A program made the translations under genes and the position numbers. The notes beneath the pieces are model-generated. The model ran no database searches. It saw nothing but the letters and a program-made list of their open reading frames with translations, and was not told the origin of the DNA. 64,000 nucleotides of DNA, from NCBI RefSeq assembly GCF_001894825.1, contig NZ_BCWY01000003.1:186001-250000 (forward strand), in the 5' to 3' direction. Positions 42,211 through 50,899 of this stretch are shown in pieces. This DNA is from Rhodococcus jostii NBRC 16295. Its GTDB lineage: Bacteria; Actinomycetota; Actinomycetes; Mycobacteriales; Mycobacteriaceae. Each line of letters begins with the position of its first letter. Positions within the stretch are counted from its first letter, which is position 1.

Positions 42211-43166
42211 CGGATGTTCCTTTGCAGTTCGAGCGGCACCGGTTGACCGGTGCCGGGAGGGGACTGGCCGGGCGTGCCGTCGCAGTCCTGGCAATGGGGC
42301 GTACCGGCCGACTTGCTCGCCCGGAATTGTTCGTCCGTCGCGGCGTCGGACGACGTCGGGGAGGCCCTGCCGCCGGCGTAGTCGTCACGCGCCAGCAATC
42401 CGGCACCGTACGCGCCCGCGATCTGTGGTTGGTCGAGTACTTCCACCGGGTGTCCCAGCGCCCGCGACACGTGCAGACGCGCGGCCGGGTTCATTGCCAC
42501 TCCGCCGGTCATCACCGTCGGCGTCGCCTTACCCACCTGCGCCACCAACCCGAGTGTGCGCGCCGCGACGGCTTTGTGCACCGACGCGGCGATGTCGGCC
42601 TTGTCGCGGCCCTGCGCCAGTAGTGAGATCACCTCGGTTTCCGCGAACGTGGCACACATGCTGCTGATCTCGAGGTTCTCGGAGCCGGCGAGGGCAAGTT
42701 CGCCGACTGCGCTGACGTCGACTTCGAGCGCCCGCGCGAGTACGTCGAAGAAGCGGCCGGTCCCGCTGGCGCACCGGTCGTTCATGGCGAACCGTTCCAC
42801 GAGGCCGTCGTCGTCGACGATGATGGCCTTGCTGTCCTGCCCGCCGATGTCGATCACCAGCCGCACCCCCGGGTGCAGGGCTGCGGCGCCGCGGGCATGG
42901 CAGGTGATCTCGGTGAACGTGCGGTCCGTGCCGGGGACCAGCTTGCGCCCGTATCCGGTGCTGATGGTCCGCCGGATATCGGACTGCGAGACACCCGCCG
43001 CGGCCAGCGCACCGTCCATCGCGCGCGCGACCGCCTCACGGCTCACCGCTCCCATCTGGATCACGCTCGACCCGATCAGGGCGCCGCTCTCGTCGACGAC
43101 GGCGGCTTTCGCGGTGGTCGATCCGAGGTCGACACCCATGACGCACCAACCGCCGGCAGTCGTCAT
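42207..43166 (-). CDS. Activator ATPase of a 2-hydroxyacyl-CoA dehydratase/benzoyl-CoA reductase (HgdC/BcrAD family)
   Basis: 319 aa ASKHA-fold ATPase. GVDLGSTTAKAAVV and IDIGGQDSK are the phosphate loops. Cys132 (NDRCASGTGRF) and Cys171 (SSMCATFAETEV) would bind a [4Fe-4S] cluster bridging the homodimer; their 39-residue spacing equals that in HgdC of Acidaminococcus. Such proteins use ATP to drive one-electron transfer at very low potential to the dehydratase. A C-terminal tail of about 60 residues containing CQDC is unusual. The ATG at 43166 has GGAG 8 nt upstream. It is third in the operon after both dehydratase subunits. Confidence 0.92.
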   Translation of the reverse strand: MTTAGGWCVMGVDLGSTTAKAAVVDESGALIGSSVIQMGAVSREAVARAMDGALAAAGVSQSDIRRTISTGYGRKLVPGTDRTFTEITCHARGAAALHPGVRLVIDIGGQDSKAIIVDDDGLVERFAMNDRCASGTGRFFDVLARALEVDVSAVGELALAGSENLEISSMCATFAETEVISLLAQGRDKADIAASVHKAVAARTLGLVAQVGKATPTVMTGGVAMNPAARLHVSRALGHPVEVLDQPQIAGAYGAGLLARDDYAGGRASPTSSDAATDEQFRASKSAGTPHCQDCDGTPGQSPPGTGQPVPLELQRNIR

Positions 43167-43193
43167 TCTCGTTTCTCCGGACACCTCACCCAT

Positions 43194-44534
43194 TCAGATC
43201 ACGGACTTCATCCGTTGCACGTCGATGGCCTCGAGCATGGCCTCCAGGCGGCTGTCGAACAGTTCGTCGTTGTAGAACGACGCGTCGGCGACGTCGCCCT
43301 CGAAGAAGAACGACTTGACTCCGCGCTGCTCCTCGGCCGTGCGCGCCAGCATCGTCTGTGGATTGGTCATCGCCCGGCAGGTTCGGGTGGAGTGGAACGC
43401 AATCCCGTCGATCGCGTACTCGTCCAGGCGTCGGAGCAACAGTTCCTGCAGGTTCTTCAACCCGTGGTTCAGGGGGCAGAGGAGGTAGTGCTGCGCCATG
43501 CCCCGGAGGGGGTTGTCCACATCGATGAGCTGAGGCTCCTGCCAGAAGGACTCGTGGGTGTAGCGGCCGGCGACGACGGCAACGTCGTACTCGGCGAACT
43601 TCCGGGTGAGGAAGCCGAGCTTGTTCCAATTCATGATGCCGTCGAAATACACGCGGTAGCGCTCGTCCGGCAATGCACTGACCCCGTCGGCAACCCGCTG
43701 TTCGAGCTCGGTCTTCACACCGGCGAAGTAGTCGACGAGGGCCTGATTGCCGGGCAGGAAGTTGATCGGTGCGATGCTCGCGACCCAGTCCCAGTACGTC
43801 GCCGGGGTCGGTGCCTGTCTGCAGAGTGCCATTCCCTCGAGACGTAACTCGGAGGCGCGTTTGATGTAGGACATGCTCTCGCTGAGCGCATCCCAGTCGA
43901 ACGGTCGTCCGGTCTGATACTCGAGGAAGGCGATCAGCTCGCGCAACTGACCCTCGACGTACTTGCCGACCTCGTTCCACTCCTCGCCCCGCATGTAGCC
44001 GGCGTCGGGTTTGTTGCCCCACAGCATGGGAATCGAGACGTTGAACAGGGGGAGCTTGCGGTCGAAGACTCGGTACGTCATGGCATCCCACTGCTGGCCG
44101 GTGCTGCATCCGGCGTAGCCGTTGACGAAGAAGTCCGGGGCCGGCAGCTTGCTTGCCAGTTCCTGCTGGTCGACCATGCCGACCACGCCGGTCTCTCGTT
44201 CGGCTGCCGATTGGTGTGTCAGCACGGCGCAACCGAGATGTGTTCGCGCATAGGAACACAGCTCACCGATGTAGCCGTACTCGGCGCCGGCTGCCTGCGC
44301 GGGTCCTTCGAGGTGCTGGGCGGCCAGACGGGCGGCGAACGCCTCGCCGTGACACCACTCCAGGCCCGCGGCCTGGAACAACGGGTTCAGCGCGGCGCCG
44401 TTGTACCAGACGACGTGCTTCCCACGTTCCCTGGCGGTGAAGATGTTCTCCCAGTAGTCGGCCACCATCTTGCCGCCGACCCGCGTGCTCGACAGCCGGC
44501 GGGCCTTTTCCTTGCTGGTCTGTTCGATCGACAT
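43194..44534 (-). CDS. 2-hydroxyacyl-CoA dehydratase/benzoyl-CoA reductase subunit (HgdB/BcrB-like)
   Basis: 446 aa. It has the family layout with cysteines at GLEWCHG, GELCSYARTHLG and NGYAGCSTGQQWD that would hold a catalytic Fe-S cluster, and the C-terminal HSTRTCRAM region. The larger subunit of these heterodimers binds substrate and one cluster, and catalysis goes through a ketyl radical. ATG 44534. It is encoded between the smaller subunit and the activator, and no electron-donor ferredoxin of the clostridial type adjoins it. Whether it removes a 2-hydroxyl or reduces an aromatic or alpha,beta-unsaturated CoA ester cannot be told from sequence alone. Confidence 0.88.
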   Translation of the reverse strand: MSIEQTSKEKARRLSSTRVGGKMVADYWENIFTARERGKHVVWYNGAALNPLFQAAGLEWCHGEAFAARLAAQHLEGPAQAAGAEYGYIGELCSYARTHLGCAVLTHQSAAERETGVVGMVDQQELASKLPAPDFFVNGYAGCSTGQQWDAMTYRVFDRKLPLFNVSIPMLWGNKPDAGYMRGEEWNEVGKYVEGQLRELIAFLEYQTGRPFDWDALSESMSYIKRASELRLEGMALCRQAPTPATYWDWVASIAPINFLPGNQALVDYFAGVKTELEQRVADGVSALPDERYRVYFDGIMNWNKLGFLTRKFAEYDVAVVAGRYTHESFWQEPQLIDVDNPLRGMAQHYLLCPLNHGLKNLQELLLRRLDEYAIDGIAFHSTRTCRAMTNPQTMLARTAEEQRGVKSFFFEGDVADASFYNDELFDSRLEAMLEAIDVQRMKSVI

Positions 44535-44562
44535 GGCTAACTCCTCTGAGGGTGCGTCGAAT

Positions 44563-45735
44563 TCAGGACGGAACGGGTGCGGGCAGACGGCGAATGCGCT
44601 CCACGAAGGTCTCGATCTTCGTGCGGAGCGTCTCGACGGGGTTGCCTTCGTGCTCGGTCTCGAGGAGCAGCAGAGGTATCCCGCGCGCGTCGAGCGCCTT
44701 GCGTAGTTCCGGGTAGTAGAGCATGTGGGGCTCGCAGAACTTCGCCATCAGGACGACGACACCGTTGGAGCGGCTCTCCTCGAGCGAGTCGATCAGGTAG
44801 GTGTCCCAGTCGACCCCGACGGTGACCCGTGTCGGGCACGGGGCGTTGTCGTTGCGGTCCAGGTACCACTCCGACAGTGCCGCCAGCGGGTCGCCGTTCT
44901 CGGGGACGTCGGTCGAGATGTACCGGAAGCCGGTGTACAGGTCGTCGTCGACGACGAGCACTCCGGATTCCTCGATCACATCGAGGACCTCCGGGCGCGG
45001 GGCGTGGCAGAAGTGACCGGAGAGGTGCAGTCGCACCAGATCGTCGGGCGCGTCGGCAGTCGGATCGAGCCGATCGAGAACACGGACGAGGGCGGCGTTG
45101 TGCTCTTCGATGTCCATCACCATGCTCGACTTCACCAGTGCCTGCATGTCGCTCGCGGTGATGCGCGCACGGCCGGTGCGACGCAGGTCGTAGAGCTCCC
45201 GAAGCAGACGCCGATTCGTGTTGAACAGCCGAATGCTCTCGGCGAGAGACTCATCCGTGATCGTCGAACCGACGACCTGTTCGATCTCGCTCCTCAGTTC
45301 GTGGATGCGGCCCGCCACCCGCGGCTTGGTCCACGGATCGTCCATCGCGCTGGTGAATTGCGCGAAGTGCACGGGTTTCTCGGGTCGTGCCCAGCGGATC
45401 ACGTCGACCGCGCCGAGGAGTTGCACGCAGTGATCGGCGGCGACGAAGCCGTCGAAGACGTCGAGCTCACCGACTGCGGCCTGGTCGGCGACACTTCGGG
45501 TGTAGCCGCAGTAGAACTCGGCAAGCAGATTGCGTCCCTCCGTGATCGGGGTGCGGCTCTCCTGGACGATCACCGGCAACGCGCCGGCCGCGTGCACGAT
45601 CTCGGACGGAAAGTTCATCGGAAAAGATCCGATCACGTGCTTCCCGTTCTTCTTTTTCCACGTTTGCGCATAGGTGACCGGGTCATCGGCGGTCGCTCGC
45701 AGCGACGACATGACGGTCGGATCCAGTTCGTTCAC
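44563..45735 (-). CDS. 2-hydroxyacyl-CoA dehydratase/benzoyl-CoA reductase subunit (HgdA/BcrC-like)
   Basis: 390 aa. The family features are FPSEIVHAAGALPV near the N-terminus and cysteines in AEFYCGYTRS, AADHCVQLLG and SGHFCHAPRP, followed by GVVVLMAKFCEPHMLYYP. It is the first gene of the operon; the subunit order and spacing (28 bp to the next) suit a heterodimer. The 159-bp upstream region is shared with the divergent racemase gene and contains a TTGACA box and a palindrome. Oxygen sensitivity of all studied relatives makes its presence in an aerobe notable. Confidence 0.88.
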   Translation of the reverse strand: MNELDPTVMSSLRATADDPVTYAQTWKKKNGKHVIGSFPMNFPSEIVHAAGALPVIVQESRTPITEGRNLLAEFYCGYTRSVADQAAVGELDVFDGFVAADHCVQLLGAVDVIRWARPEKPVHFAQFTSAMDDPWTKPRVAGRIHELRSEIEQVVGSTITDESLAESIRLFNTNRRLLRELYDLRRTGRARITASDMQALVKSSMVMDIEEHNAALVRVLDRLDPTADAPDDLVRLHLSGHFCHAPRPEVLDVIEESGVLVVDDDLYTGFRYISTDVPENGDPLAALSEWYLDRNDNAPCPTRVTVGVDWDTYLIDSLEESRSNGVVVLMAKFCEPHMLYYPELRKALDARGIPLLLLETEHEGNPVETLRTKIETFVERIRRLPAPVPS

Positions 45736-45819
45736 ATCCAGCCTCTCGACTTCGTGGACTGATACACCGTGACGACTGACGAACTGCGCCGCGGCGACCT
45801 GATTGGAAATGTTACTTTA

Positions 45820-45848
45820 TTTGATAGTGAGTATCCATACTTGTCAAA
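45820..45848. promoter_or_regulatory. Divergent promoter/operator between the dehydratase operon and the racemase gene
   Basis: On the minus strand TTGACA (45847-45842) is a consensus -35 for the dehydratase operon, with TCAAAT 17 bp downstream as a weak -10. The spacer holds the perfect palindrome AGTAT-CC-ATACT (45830-45841), flanked by TTTGA and TCAAA. This is a repressor-type layout in an AT-rich island. The PaaX-type regulator 1.2 kb away is a candidate ligand. Confidence 0.55.
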
Positions 45849-45894
45849 CATTCGCTGTGGGAAACCCCGCGGCGCCGGCATTCGGAGGGTCCCG

Positions 45895-47001
45895 ATGAAA
45901 CGTGTGCTCGATGGACTGCGGGTGGTCGAACTCGCCGGGATCGGCCCGTCACCCCACGCCGCGATGCTTCTCGCGGACCTCGGCGCCGACGTCGTGCGAG
46001 TCGAACGTCCCGGAGGTGTGGCGCAGCTGCTGCCCGTGGACAAGGATGCGGGACTGCGGAATCGGCGCTCGGTGAACGCGGACCTCAAGGTTCCCGCCGA
46101 CCTCGCGAAGGTGCTGACACTCGTGGACAGGGCTGATGTCCTCATCGAGGGCTATCGACCGGGCGCGGCGGAGCGACTGGGCATAGGTCCCGACGTCTGC
46201 CGTCAGCGCAACCCTCGGCTCGTGTACGCCAGGATCACCGGGTGGGGTCAGGACGGCCCGCTCGCCCCCTACGCCGGCCACGACATCAACTACCTCGCGC
46301 TCAGCGGCGCCCTGAACGCCATCGGCCGGGAGGGTGAACGGCCGCTCGCACCGCTCAATCTGGTCGCGGACCTGGGTGGCGGTTCGATGCTCGCGGTCAT
46401 GGGCATCCTCGGCGCCCTGTACGCACGGGCGCAGAGCGGGGTCGGAGAGGTGGTCGACGTCGCGATGGTCGACGGGGTGAGTGCGCTCATGACGATGTTC
46501 TGGACCCTCACCGAGAACGGGCTCTGGTCCGATCGGCGGGGGACCAACGTCATCGACGGCGCAGCGCCCTTCTACGACACGTACGAGTGCGCCGACGGTC
46601 GGTACATCGCGGTGGGCGCGGTCGAGCCGGTGTTCTACGCCCAGCTGCTGGAGGGGCTCGGACTCGACCCCGAGGGTCTGCCGGACCAGTACGACGAGTC
46701 GGCATGGCCGATGCTCCGGAAGACCTTCGCCGACGTATTCGCCACGCGGAGCCGGGACTCGTGGGTGCAGGCGTTCGCGCAGCTCGATGCCTGTGTGACA
46801 CCGGTGCTGGCCCTCGCCGAGGTGCAGGATCACCCGCACATCTCCGCGCGCAACACCATCGTGAGCGCATTCAGGCAGCGTCAGCCGGCCGCAGCGCCGC
46901 GTTTCGCGAGCACCGCCGCCGCAACATACGCGCCGCCCCGGACGCCCGGCTCCGACACCGAGGCCGTCTTCCGGGACTGGGCTGTCGATGACGATCACTG
47001 A
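45895..47001 (+). CDS. Alpha-methylacyl-CoA racemase (CoA-transferase family III fold)
   Basis: 368 aa. The catalytic residues of mycobacterial methylacyl-CoA racemase are all in place: His129 (in YAGHDINYLAL), Asp159 (NLVADLGGG) and Glu244 (GAVEPVFY), each 3 residues later than in the characterised enzyme. The protein would interconvert 2R- and 2S-methylacyl-CoA, needed because acyl-CoA dehydrogenases accept only one form. ATG 45895 follows GGAGGG; the frame open to 45769 crosses the promoter. A CaiB-type transferase is the alternative, less likely given the racemase residues. Confidence 0.87.
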   Translation: MKRVLDGLRVVELAGIGPSPHAAMLLADLGADVVRVERPGGVAQLLPVDKDAGLRNRRSVNADLKVPADLAKVLTLVDRADVLIEGYRPGAAERLGIGPDVCRQRNPRLVYARITGWGQDGPLAPYAGHDINYLALSGALNAIGREGERPLAPLNLVADLGGGSMLAVMGILGALYARAQSGVGEVVDVAMVDGVSALMTMFWTLTENGLWSDRRGTNVIDGAAPFYDTYECADGRYIAVGAVEPVFYAQLLEGLGLDPEGLPDQYDESAWPMLRKTFADVFATRSRDSWVQAFAQLDACVTPVLALAEVQDHPHISARNTIVSAFRQRQPAAAPRFASTAAATYAPPRTPGSDTEAVFRDWAVDDDH

Positions 47002-47048
47002 CCGGCACGGCGGGGTGTTGTGGCACCGGGCAGTCCCGATGCGCGACG

Positions 47049-47912
47049 ATGGCACTCATGTCTGACTCGTCCGACTCGAACCAGGTACCCGCACCCGACA
47101 AGGAGGCGGCGTCGACCGGTAGCGCGCGGTCCGTCCTCGTCACCGTGCTCGGCGAGCTGGTCGAACCGTACGGGCAGCCGGTGCGGACAGCGGCGCTTCT
47201 CTACGTCCTCAAGGGGCTCGGGTACGGGGAGCATGCCGCCCGGCAGGCGATCGCTCGCACGGGTTCCGCGGGCCTGATCGCCGCGGACCGGAACGGACGC
47301 GAGACGCTGTGGACGTTGACGGACAAGGCCCATCGGCTCTTCACCGAAGGCGAACTCCGGGTGTTCTCCACCGACGTGGACACCACGCAGTGGGACGGTC
47401 GCTGGCTCGTCGTGAATGTGCCGATCCCGGAATCGCACCGCTCGACCCGCAAGAAGCTGTACGCCGCGCTGCGGTGGGCCGGTTTCGGGAATCCGACGCC
47501 CGGCGTCTGGGTCACTCCCCACGTCGACCGCGCGGCGGAAGCGGCGAGAACCATCGATTCTCTCGGATTGTCTCCCAACACGGTCTCGTTCGTCGGGGCG
47601 CTCGCCGTCCCCGGGATCACCGAAGACGAACTCGTCCGCCGCTCATGGGATCTGGACGCCGCCGAGAAGGAGTACGACGAACTCCTCGACCACTTCGACA
47701 CCCACACGTTCGAAGCGGGCGACGAGTTACTGTTCGCGCACCTCCAGCTCGCGGACGCCCTGCGGCGCATGCCGTACATGGACCCCCGGCTACCCGAGGT
47801 GCTGCTGCCCGACTGGCGCGGGCTCGAGGCCGCCCGGCGGCTGCGGGACCTCCGCGCCGAGTGGACCCCCACCGCGCATGCGCGCTGGCGTCGGATCGCC
47901 GGTATCGACTGA
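47049..47912 (+). CDS. PaaX-family transcriptional regulator
   Basis: 287 aa. A winged-helix N-terminal domain (LVTVLGELVEPYGQPVRTAALL and HAARQAIARTGSAGLI) is followed by the PaaX central domain with WDGRWLVVNVPIPESHRSTRKKLYAALRWAGFG. PaaX-type proteins repress CoA-dependent catabolic genes and are released by an aryl- or acyl-CoA. It is 47 bp after the racemase gene, probably co-transcribed. ATG 47049 or 47058 may be the start. Likely targets are the dehydratase/racemase promoter at 45820 and possibly the P450 operon. Confidence 0.9.
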   Translation: MALMSDSSDSNQVPAPDKEAASTGSARSVLVTVLGELVEPYGQPVRTAALLYVLKGLGYGEHAARQAIARTGSAGLIAADRNGRETLWTLTDKAHRLFTEGELRVFSTDVDTTQWDGRWLVVNVPIPESHRSTRKKLYAALRWAGFGNPTPGVWVTPHVDRAAEAARTIDSLGLSPNTVSFVGALAVPGITEDELVRRSWDLDAAEKEYDELLDHFDTHTFEAGDELLFAHLQLADALRRMPYMDPRLPEVLLPDWRGLEAARRLRDLRAEWTPTAHARWRRIAGID

Positions 47913-47934
47913 CGTCGGTCTGCCGAGGGCCTGT

Positions 47935-48186
47935 TCAGCGCGTGCTGCCGACTCGGGAGTACGGCTTCCGTGTCCGCACCGCGGGTGTGAGCTTCACCGT
48001 GCAGAGTTCGTCGAGCCGGCGCCGGACGGTGTCGTTGATTGTGGGGTGGCGGGTGAGGAGGCGTTGCAACCGGCGGTAGAACACGGCCGGGAAGATCCCG
48101 AATTCGGGGAGGATGTGTTCGTCGCCGCCGCCGAAGGGTGCCCATTTGACCGCGAAGCCGAGCATGGCGAGTTCTTCGTTGGTCAC
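47935..48186 (-). CDS. Small protein (83 aa), resembles DUF3263 helix-turn-helix proteins
   Basis: The gene starts at GTG 48186 with AAGGAG at ideal spacing. The product begins VTNEELAMLGFAVKWAPFGG and continues FGIFPAVFYRRLQRLL, a pattern like actinobacterial DUF3263 proteins, which look like small DNA-binding folds. The tail is basic. It is the last gene of the P450-reductase-dehydrogenase operon, 77 bp after the aldehyde dehydrogenase, and converges with paaX. A longer frame through here (to 49662) is only a shadow of the aldehyde dehydrogenase. Confidence 0.7.
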   Translation of the reverse strand: MTNEELAMLGFAVKWAPFGGGDEHILPEFGIFPAVFYRRLQRLLTRHPTINDTVRRRLDELCTVKLTPAVRTRKPYSRVGSTR

Positions 48187-48263
48187 GACGTCTCCTTGTC
48201 TGTTCTCAGGTCTGGGTGCTCGGGTGCGGCCGTGCGGGGTGGCGCACGGCCGCACCCGCCGGG

Positions 48264-49700
48264 TCATCGCACGTCGAGGTAGATGCTCTTGAGCTGCTGG
48301 TAGCTCGCGAGGCCCTCGGGCCCGAGTTCGCGGCCGAGGCCGCTGCTCTTGATTCCGCCGAAGGGTGCGGTGGGGTCGTTGGAGTAGCCGTTGATGCCGA
48401 CCGTTCCGCTGGCGACGCCCCGGGCGAACCGGGCGCCGCGGTCGGGGTCGGCGGTCCAGATGGAGCCGCCGAGTCCGTAGTCGGAGTGGTTGGCGATCGC
48501 GATGGCCTCGGCCTCGTCGGTGTAGGGGATGACGGAGAGGACGGGTCCGAAGATTTCTTCCTGGGCGATGGTGTGTCCGGTGTCGACGTCGGCGAACACG
48601 GTGGGTTCGACGAACCAGCCGTGGTCGGTGTCGGCGGGTCTGCGGCCGCCGGTGGTGACGCGGCCGCCGTCGGATTTGCCCTTTTCGATGTAGCCCTCGA
48701 CGCGGTCGCGTTGCCGGGACGAGACCAGCGGTCCCATCTGGGTGGTGTCGGAGAGGGGATCGCCGACGGTCAGGCCCTTGGCGAGGTCGGTGATGGTGTC
48801 GACGATCTCGGCGTAGCGGGAGCGGGGTGCGAGGACGCGGGTGCCGAGCCAGCAGATCTGTCCGTTGTTGAGCAGGGTTGCGGCGTAGAAGGATTCGAGG
48901 TTCGCTGCCAGGTCGGCGTCGTCGAGGATGACGGCGGCGGATTTGCCGCCGAGTTCGAGGGTGACCGGGCGAAGTAGTTCGCCGCAAGTGCGGCCGATGG
49001 CGCGGCCGGCGGTGGTGGAGCCGGTGAACGAGACCTTGTCGATGCCGGGGTGGGCGACGAGGTAGGCGCCGAGGTCGCGTCCGCCGGGAACGATGTTCAG
49101 CACACCGGCGGGAAGCCCGGCCGCGATGGCGGCCTCGGCCATCAAGAACGCGTCGAGGACCGTCTCGGGGGAGGGCTTGAGGACGACGGTGCACCCGGCG
49201 GCGAGGGCGGGGGCGATTTTGAGGAACGTGATGGCCTGCGGCACGTTCCACGGGACGATGGCGCCGACGACGCCGATCGGGGAGCGGGTGACGAGGGTGG
49301 AACCGCCGAGCATGCCGGGCCGGATCTCGTCTTCCTGCTTTGCCGCCATCTCGCCGTAGTAGCGCAGCAGGATGGGCGGGAAGCCACCTTCGAACTGCCT
49401 GGCAAGGGTAATGGGCATGCCGTTCTGGCTGCTCACGCGGATGGCGGTGTCTTCGGCGCGGGATTCGAGTTCGTCGGCGAAGCGGCTGAGCACCTCGGCG
49501 CGCTGAGCGGCGCTCCACGATGCCCAGTCGGTGAGTGCGGCGCGGGCGGCGTCGACCGCGTCGTCGACGTCGGTCTCGATGCCCTCGGGTACCGAGCCGA
49601 TCCGCTGCTCGGTGGTCGGGGAGATGACCGGGATGGTCGAGTCGCCGGACGGCCGTGCCCATCCGCCGCGGATGTAGAGATCTGGGTAGTCGATCGTCAT
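48264..49700 (-). CDS. Aldehyde dehydrogenase of the P450 operon
   Basis: 478 aa. PWNVPQAITFLK, FTGSTTAGR, LELGGKSAAV (Glu) and NNGQICWLGTR (nucleophilic Cys) are all present. It should oxidise the aldehyde formed from the P450 product by the adjacent alcohol dehydrogenase, giving an acid for the CoA ligases nearby. The ATG is at 49700. Together with P450, ferredoxin reductase and alcohol dehydrogenase it forms a complete terminal-methyl oxidation set. Confidence 0.92.
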   Translation of the reverse strand: MTIDYPDLYIRGGWARPSGDSTIPVISPTTEQRIGSVPEGIETDVDDAVDAARAALTDWASWSAAQRAEVLSRFADELESRAEDTAIRVSSQNGMPITLARQFEGGFPPILLRYYGEMAAKQEDEIRPGMLGGSTLVTRSPIGVVGAIVPWNVPQAITFLKIAPALAAGCTVVLKPSPETVLDAFLMAEAAIAAGLPAGVLNIVPGGRDLGAYLVAHPGIDKVSFTGSTTAGRAIGRTCGELLRPVTLELGGKSAAVILDDADLAANLESFYAATLLNNGQICWLGTRVLAPRSRYAEIVDTITDLAKGLTVGDPLSDTTQMGPLVSSRQRDRVEGYIEKGKSDGGRVTTGGRRPADTDHGWFVEPTVFADVDTGHTIAQEEIFGPVLSVIPYTDEAEAIAIANHSDYGLGGSIWTADPDRGARFARGVASGTVGINGYSNDPTAPFGGIKSSGLGRELGPEGLASYQQLKSIYLDVR

Positions 49701-49735
49701 CGGGTGTCCTTCGTGAGTAGTTCGGGAGTGAGTGG

Positions 49736-50845
49736 TCAGTCGTGGACGAGGACGGGTTTGAGGACCTCGCCGCGGTGCTGGGCGTCTATGGCGTCGTTGA
49801 TTTTCGCGAAGGGGAAGGTGGTGACGAGCTTGTCGAGTGGGAACCGGCCGGTCTTGTACAGATCGACCAGTTCGGGGATGAACTCGTCGGGGACGCTGTC
49901 GCCCTCGATGATTCCGGTGATGGTCAGGCCCATGGCGAGGGAGTTGATGATGTTCAGCGGCACTGACGCCGCGGGGTCGGCAGGCACGCCGATGAGACCG
50001 ATCTTGCCGTGGAACGTCATGGCGCCGACGAGGGATTCGATCACGGCGGGTACGCCGGAGGTGTCGATGGCGTAGTCCACCCCGGCGGGGATGATGGCCC
50101 GAACCTGCTCGGCGAGGGGGCCGGCGGCGGGGTCGAGGACGTGGGTGGCACCGAGTTCGAGGGCGAGGTCGCGCCTCGACTGGTGCGGTTCGACGGCGAT
50201 GATGGCGCTGCAGCCCTGGACGACGGCGCCCATGACGGCGGCCAGCCCGACGGATCCGGCGCCGGCAATGAGGATCGCCGATCCGGGTCGGCAGTTCAGG
50301 GTGCGCATGACTGCGCCGGCGCCGGTTTGGATGCCGCAGCCCAGGGGTGCGAGGAGTTCGGCGGGGACGTCGTCGGGGACCTTCACGACGTTGCGTTCGA
50401 ACGCGAGGCTGTGCGTGGCGAAGGAGGATTGTCCGAAGAACAGACCGGTCAGCGATTCACCGTCGGTGGTGGTGATCGGTCCGGTGCCGTCGTCGCGCAC
50501 CCCGTCGTAGGCGAGGTGCATGAACTGGTGGCAGTACGAGGGCGCTCCGGTGGTGCACGACGGACAGGTGCCGCAGCTGTTGAAGGTGATGGCGACCCGG
50601 TCGCCGGGGGCGACCTTGGTGACACCGTCGCCGACGGCGCGGACGACACCGCACCCTTCGTGGCCGAGGACGGCGGGCAGTGCGGTGGGGAGGGCGCCGT
50701 CGCGGGCGGCGAGGTCGGTGTGGCAGATGCCGACCGCCTCGATCTCCACGAGTACTTCACCGGCCCGGGGGCCCTCGATGGTGATCGGTTCGAGGGTGAA
50801 CTCGGTGTGCGGTTCTCGCGCGACTGCTGCGAGTGCTTCCATCAT
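49736..50845 (-). CDS. Zinc-dependent alcohol dehydrogenase (aryl/allylic alcohol type)
   Basis: 369 aa MDR enzyme. Catalytic zinc ligands lie in GICHTDL and GHEGCG and near PLGCGIQTG; structural zinc is held by CGTCPSCTTGAPSYC. GAGSVGLAAVMGA is the NAD fold. It resembles benzyl- and perillyl-alcohol-type dehydrogenases, suiting an allylic or aromatic primary alcohol. The first codon of the open frame is TTG; two ATGs follow, and ATG 50845 has GGAG 5 nt upstream. It is in the same operon as the P450 and aldehyde dehydrogenase. Confidence 0.92.
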   Translation of the reverse strand: MMEALAAVAREPHTEFTLEPITIEGPRAGEVLVEIEAVGICHTDLAARDGALPTALPAVLGHEGCGVVRAVGDGVTKVAPGDRVAITFNSCGTCPSCTTGAPSYCHQFMHLAYDGVRDDGTGPITTTDGESLTGLFFGQSSFATHSLAFERNVVKVPDDVPAELLAPLGCGIQTGAGAVMRTLNCRPGSAILIAGAGSVGLAAVMGAVVQGCSAIIAVEPHQSRRDLALELGATHVLDPAAGPLAEQVRAIIPAGVDYAIDTSGVPAVIESLVGAMTFHGKIGLIGVPADPAASVPLNIINSLAMGLTITGIIEGDSVPDEFIPELVDLYKTGRFPLDKLVTTFPFAKINDAIDAQHRGEVLKPVLVHD

Positions 50846-50899
50846 CAATACTCCAGGTGTCGTGGGCCGGCCCGAAAAGGGCCGGTTGAAATCGGATGA

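Noticed and set aside
42207-45735. Firm assignment of the dehydratase genes as benzoyl-CoA reductase
   Set aside because: Only one activator subunit is present, whereas class I benzoyl-CoA reductase has two different ones. The sequence cannot decide between dehydration and ring reduction.
45769-45894. Upstream extension of the racemase gene
   Set aside because: It crosses the AT-rich operator region. The family N-terminus begins at ATG 45895 after GGAGGG.
47935-49662. 575-codon minus-strand frame overlapping the aldehyde dehydrogenase
   Set aside because: The upstream part is an Arg/His-rich shadow of the aldehyde dehydrogenase. Only the last 83 codons, with their own ribosome site, are accepted.
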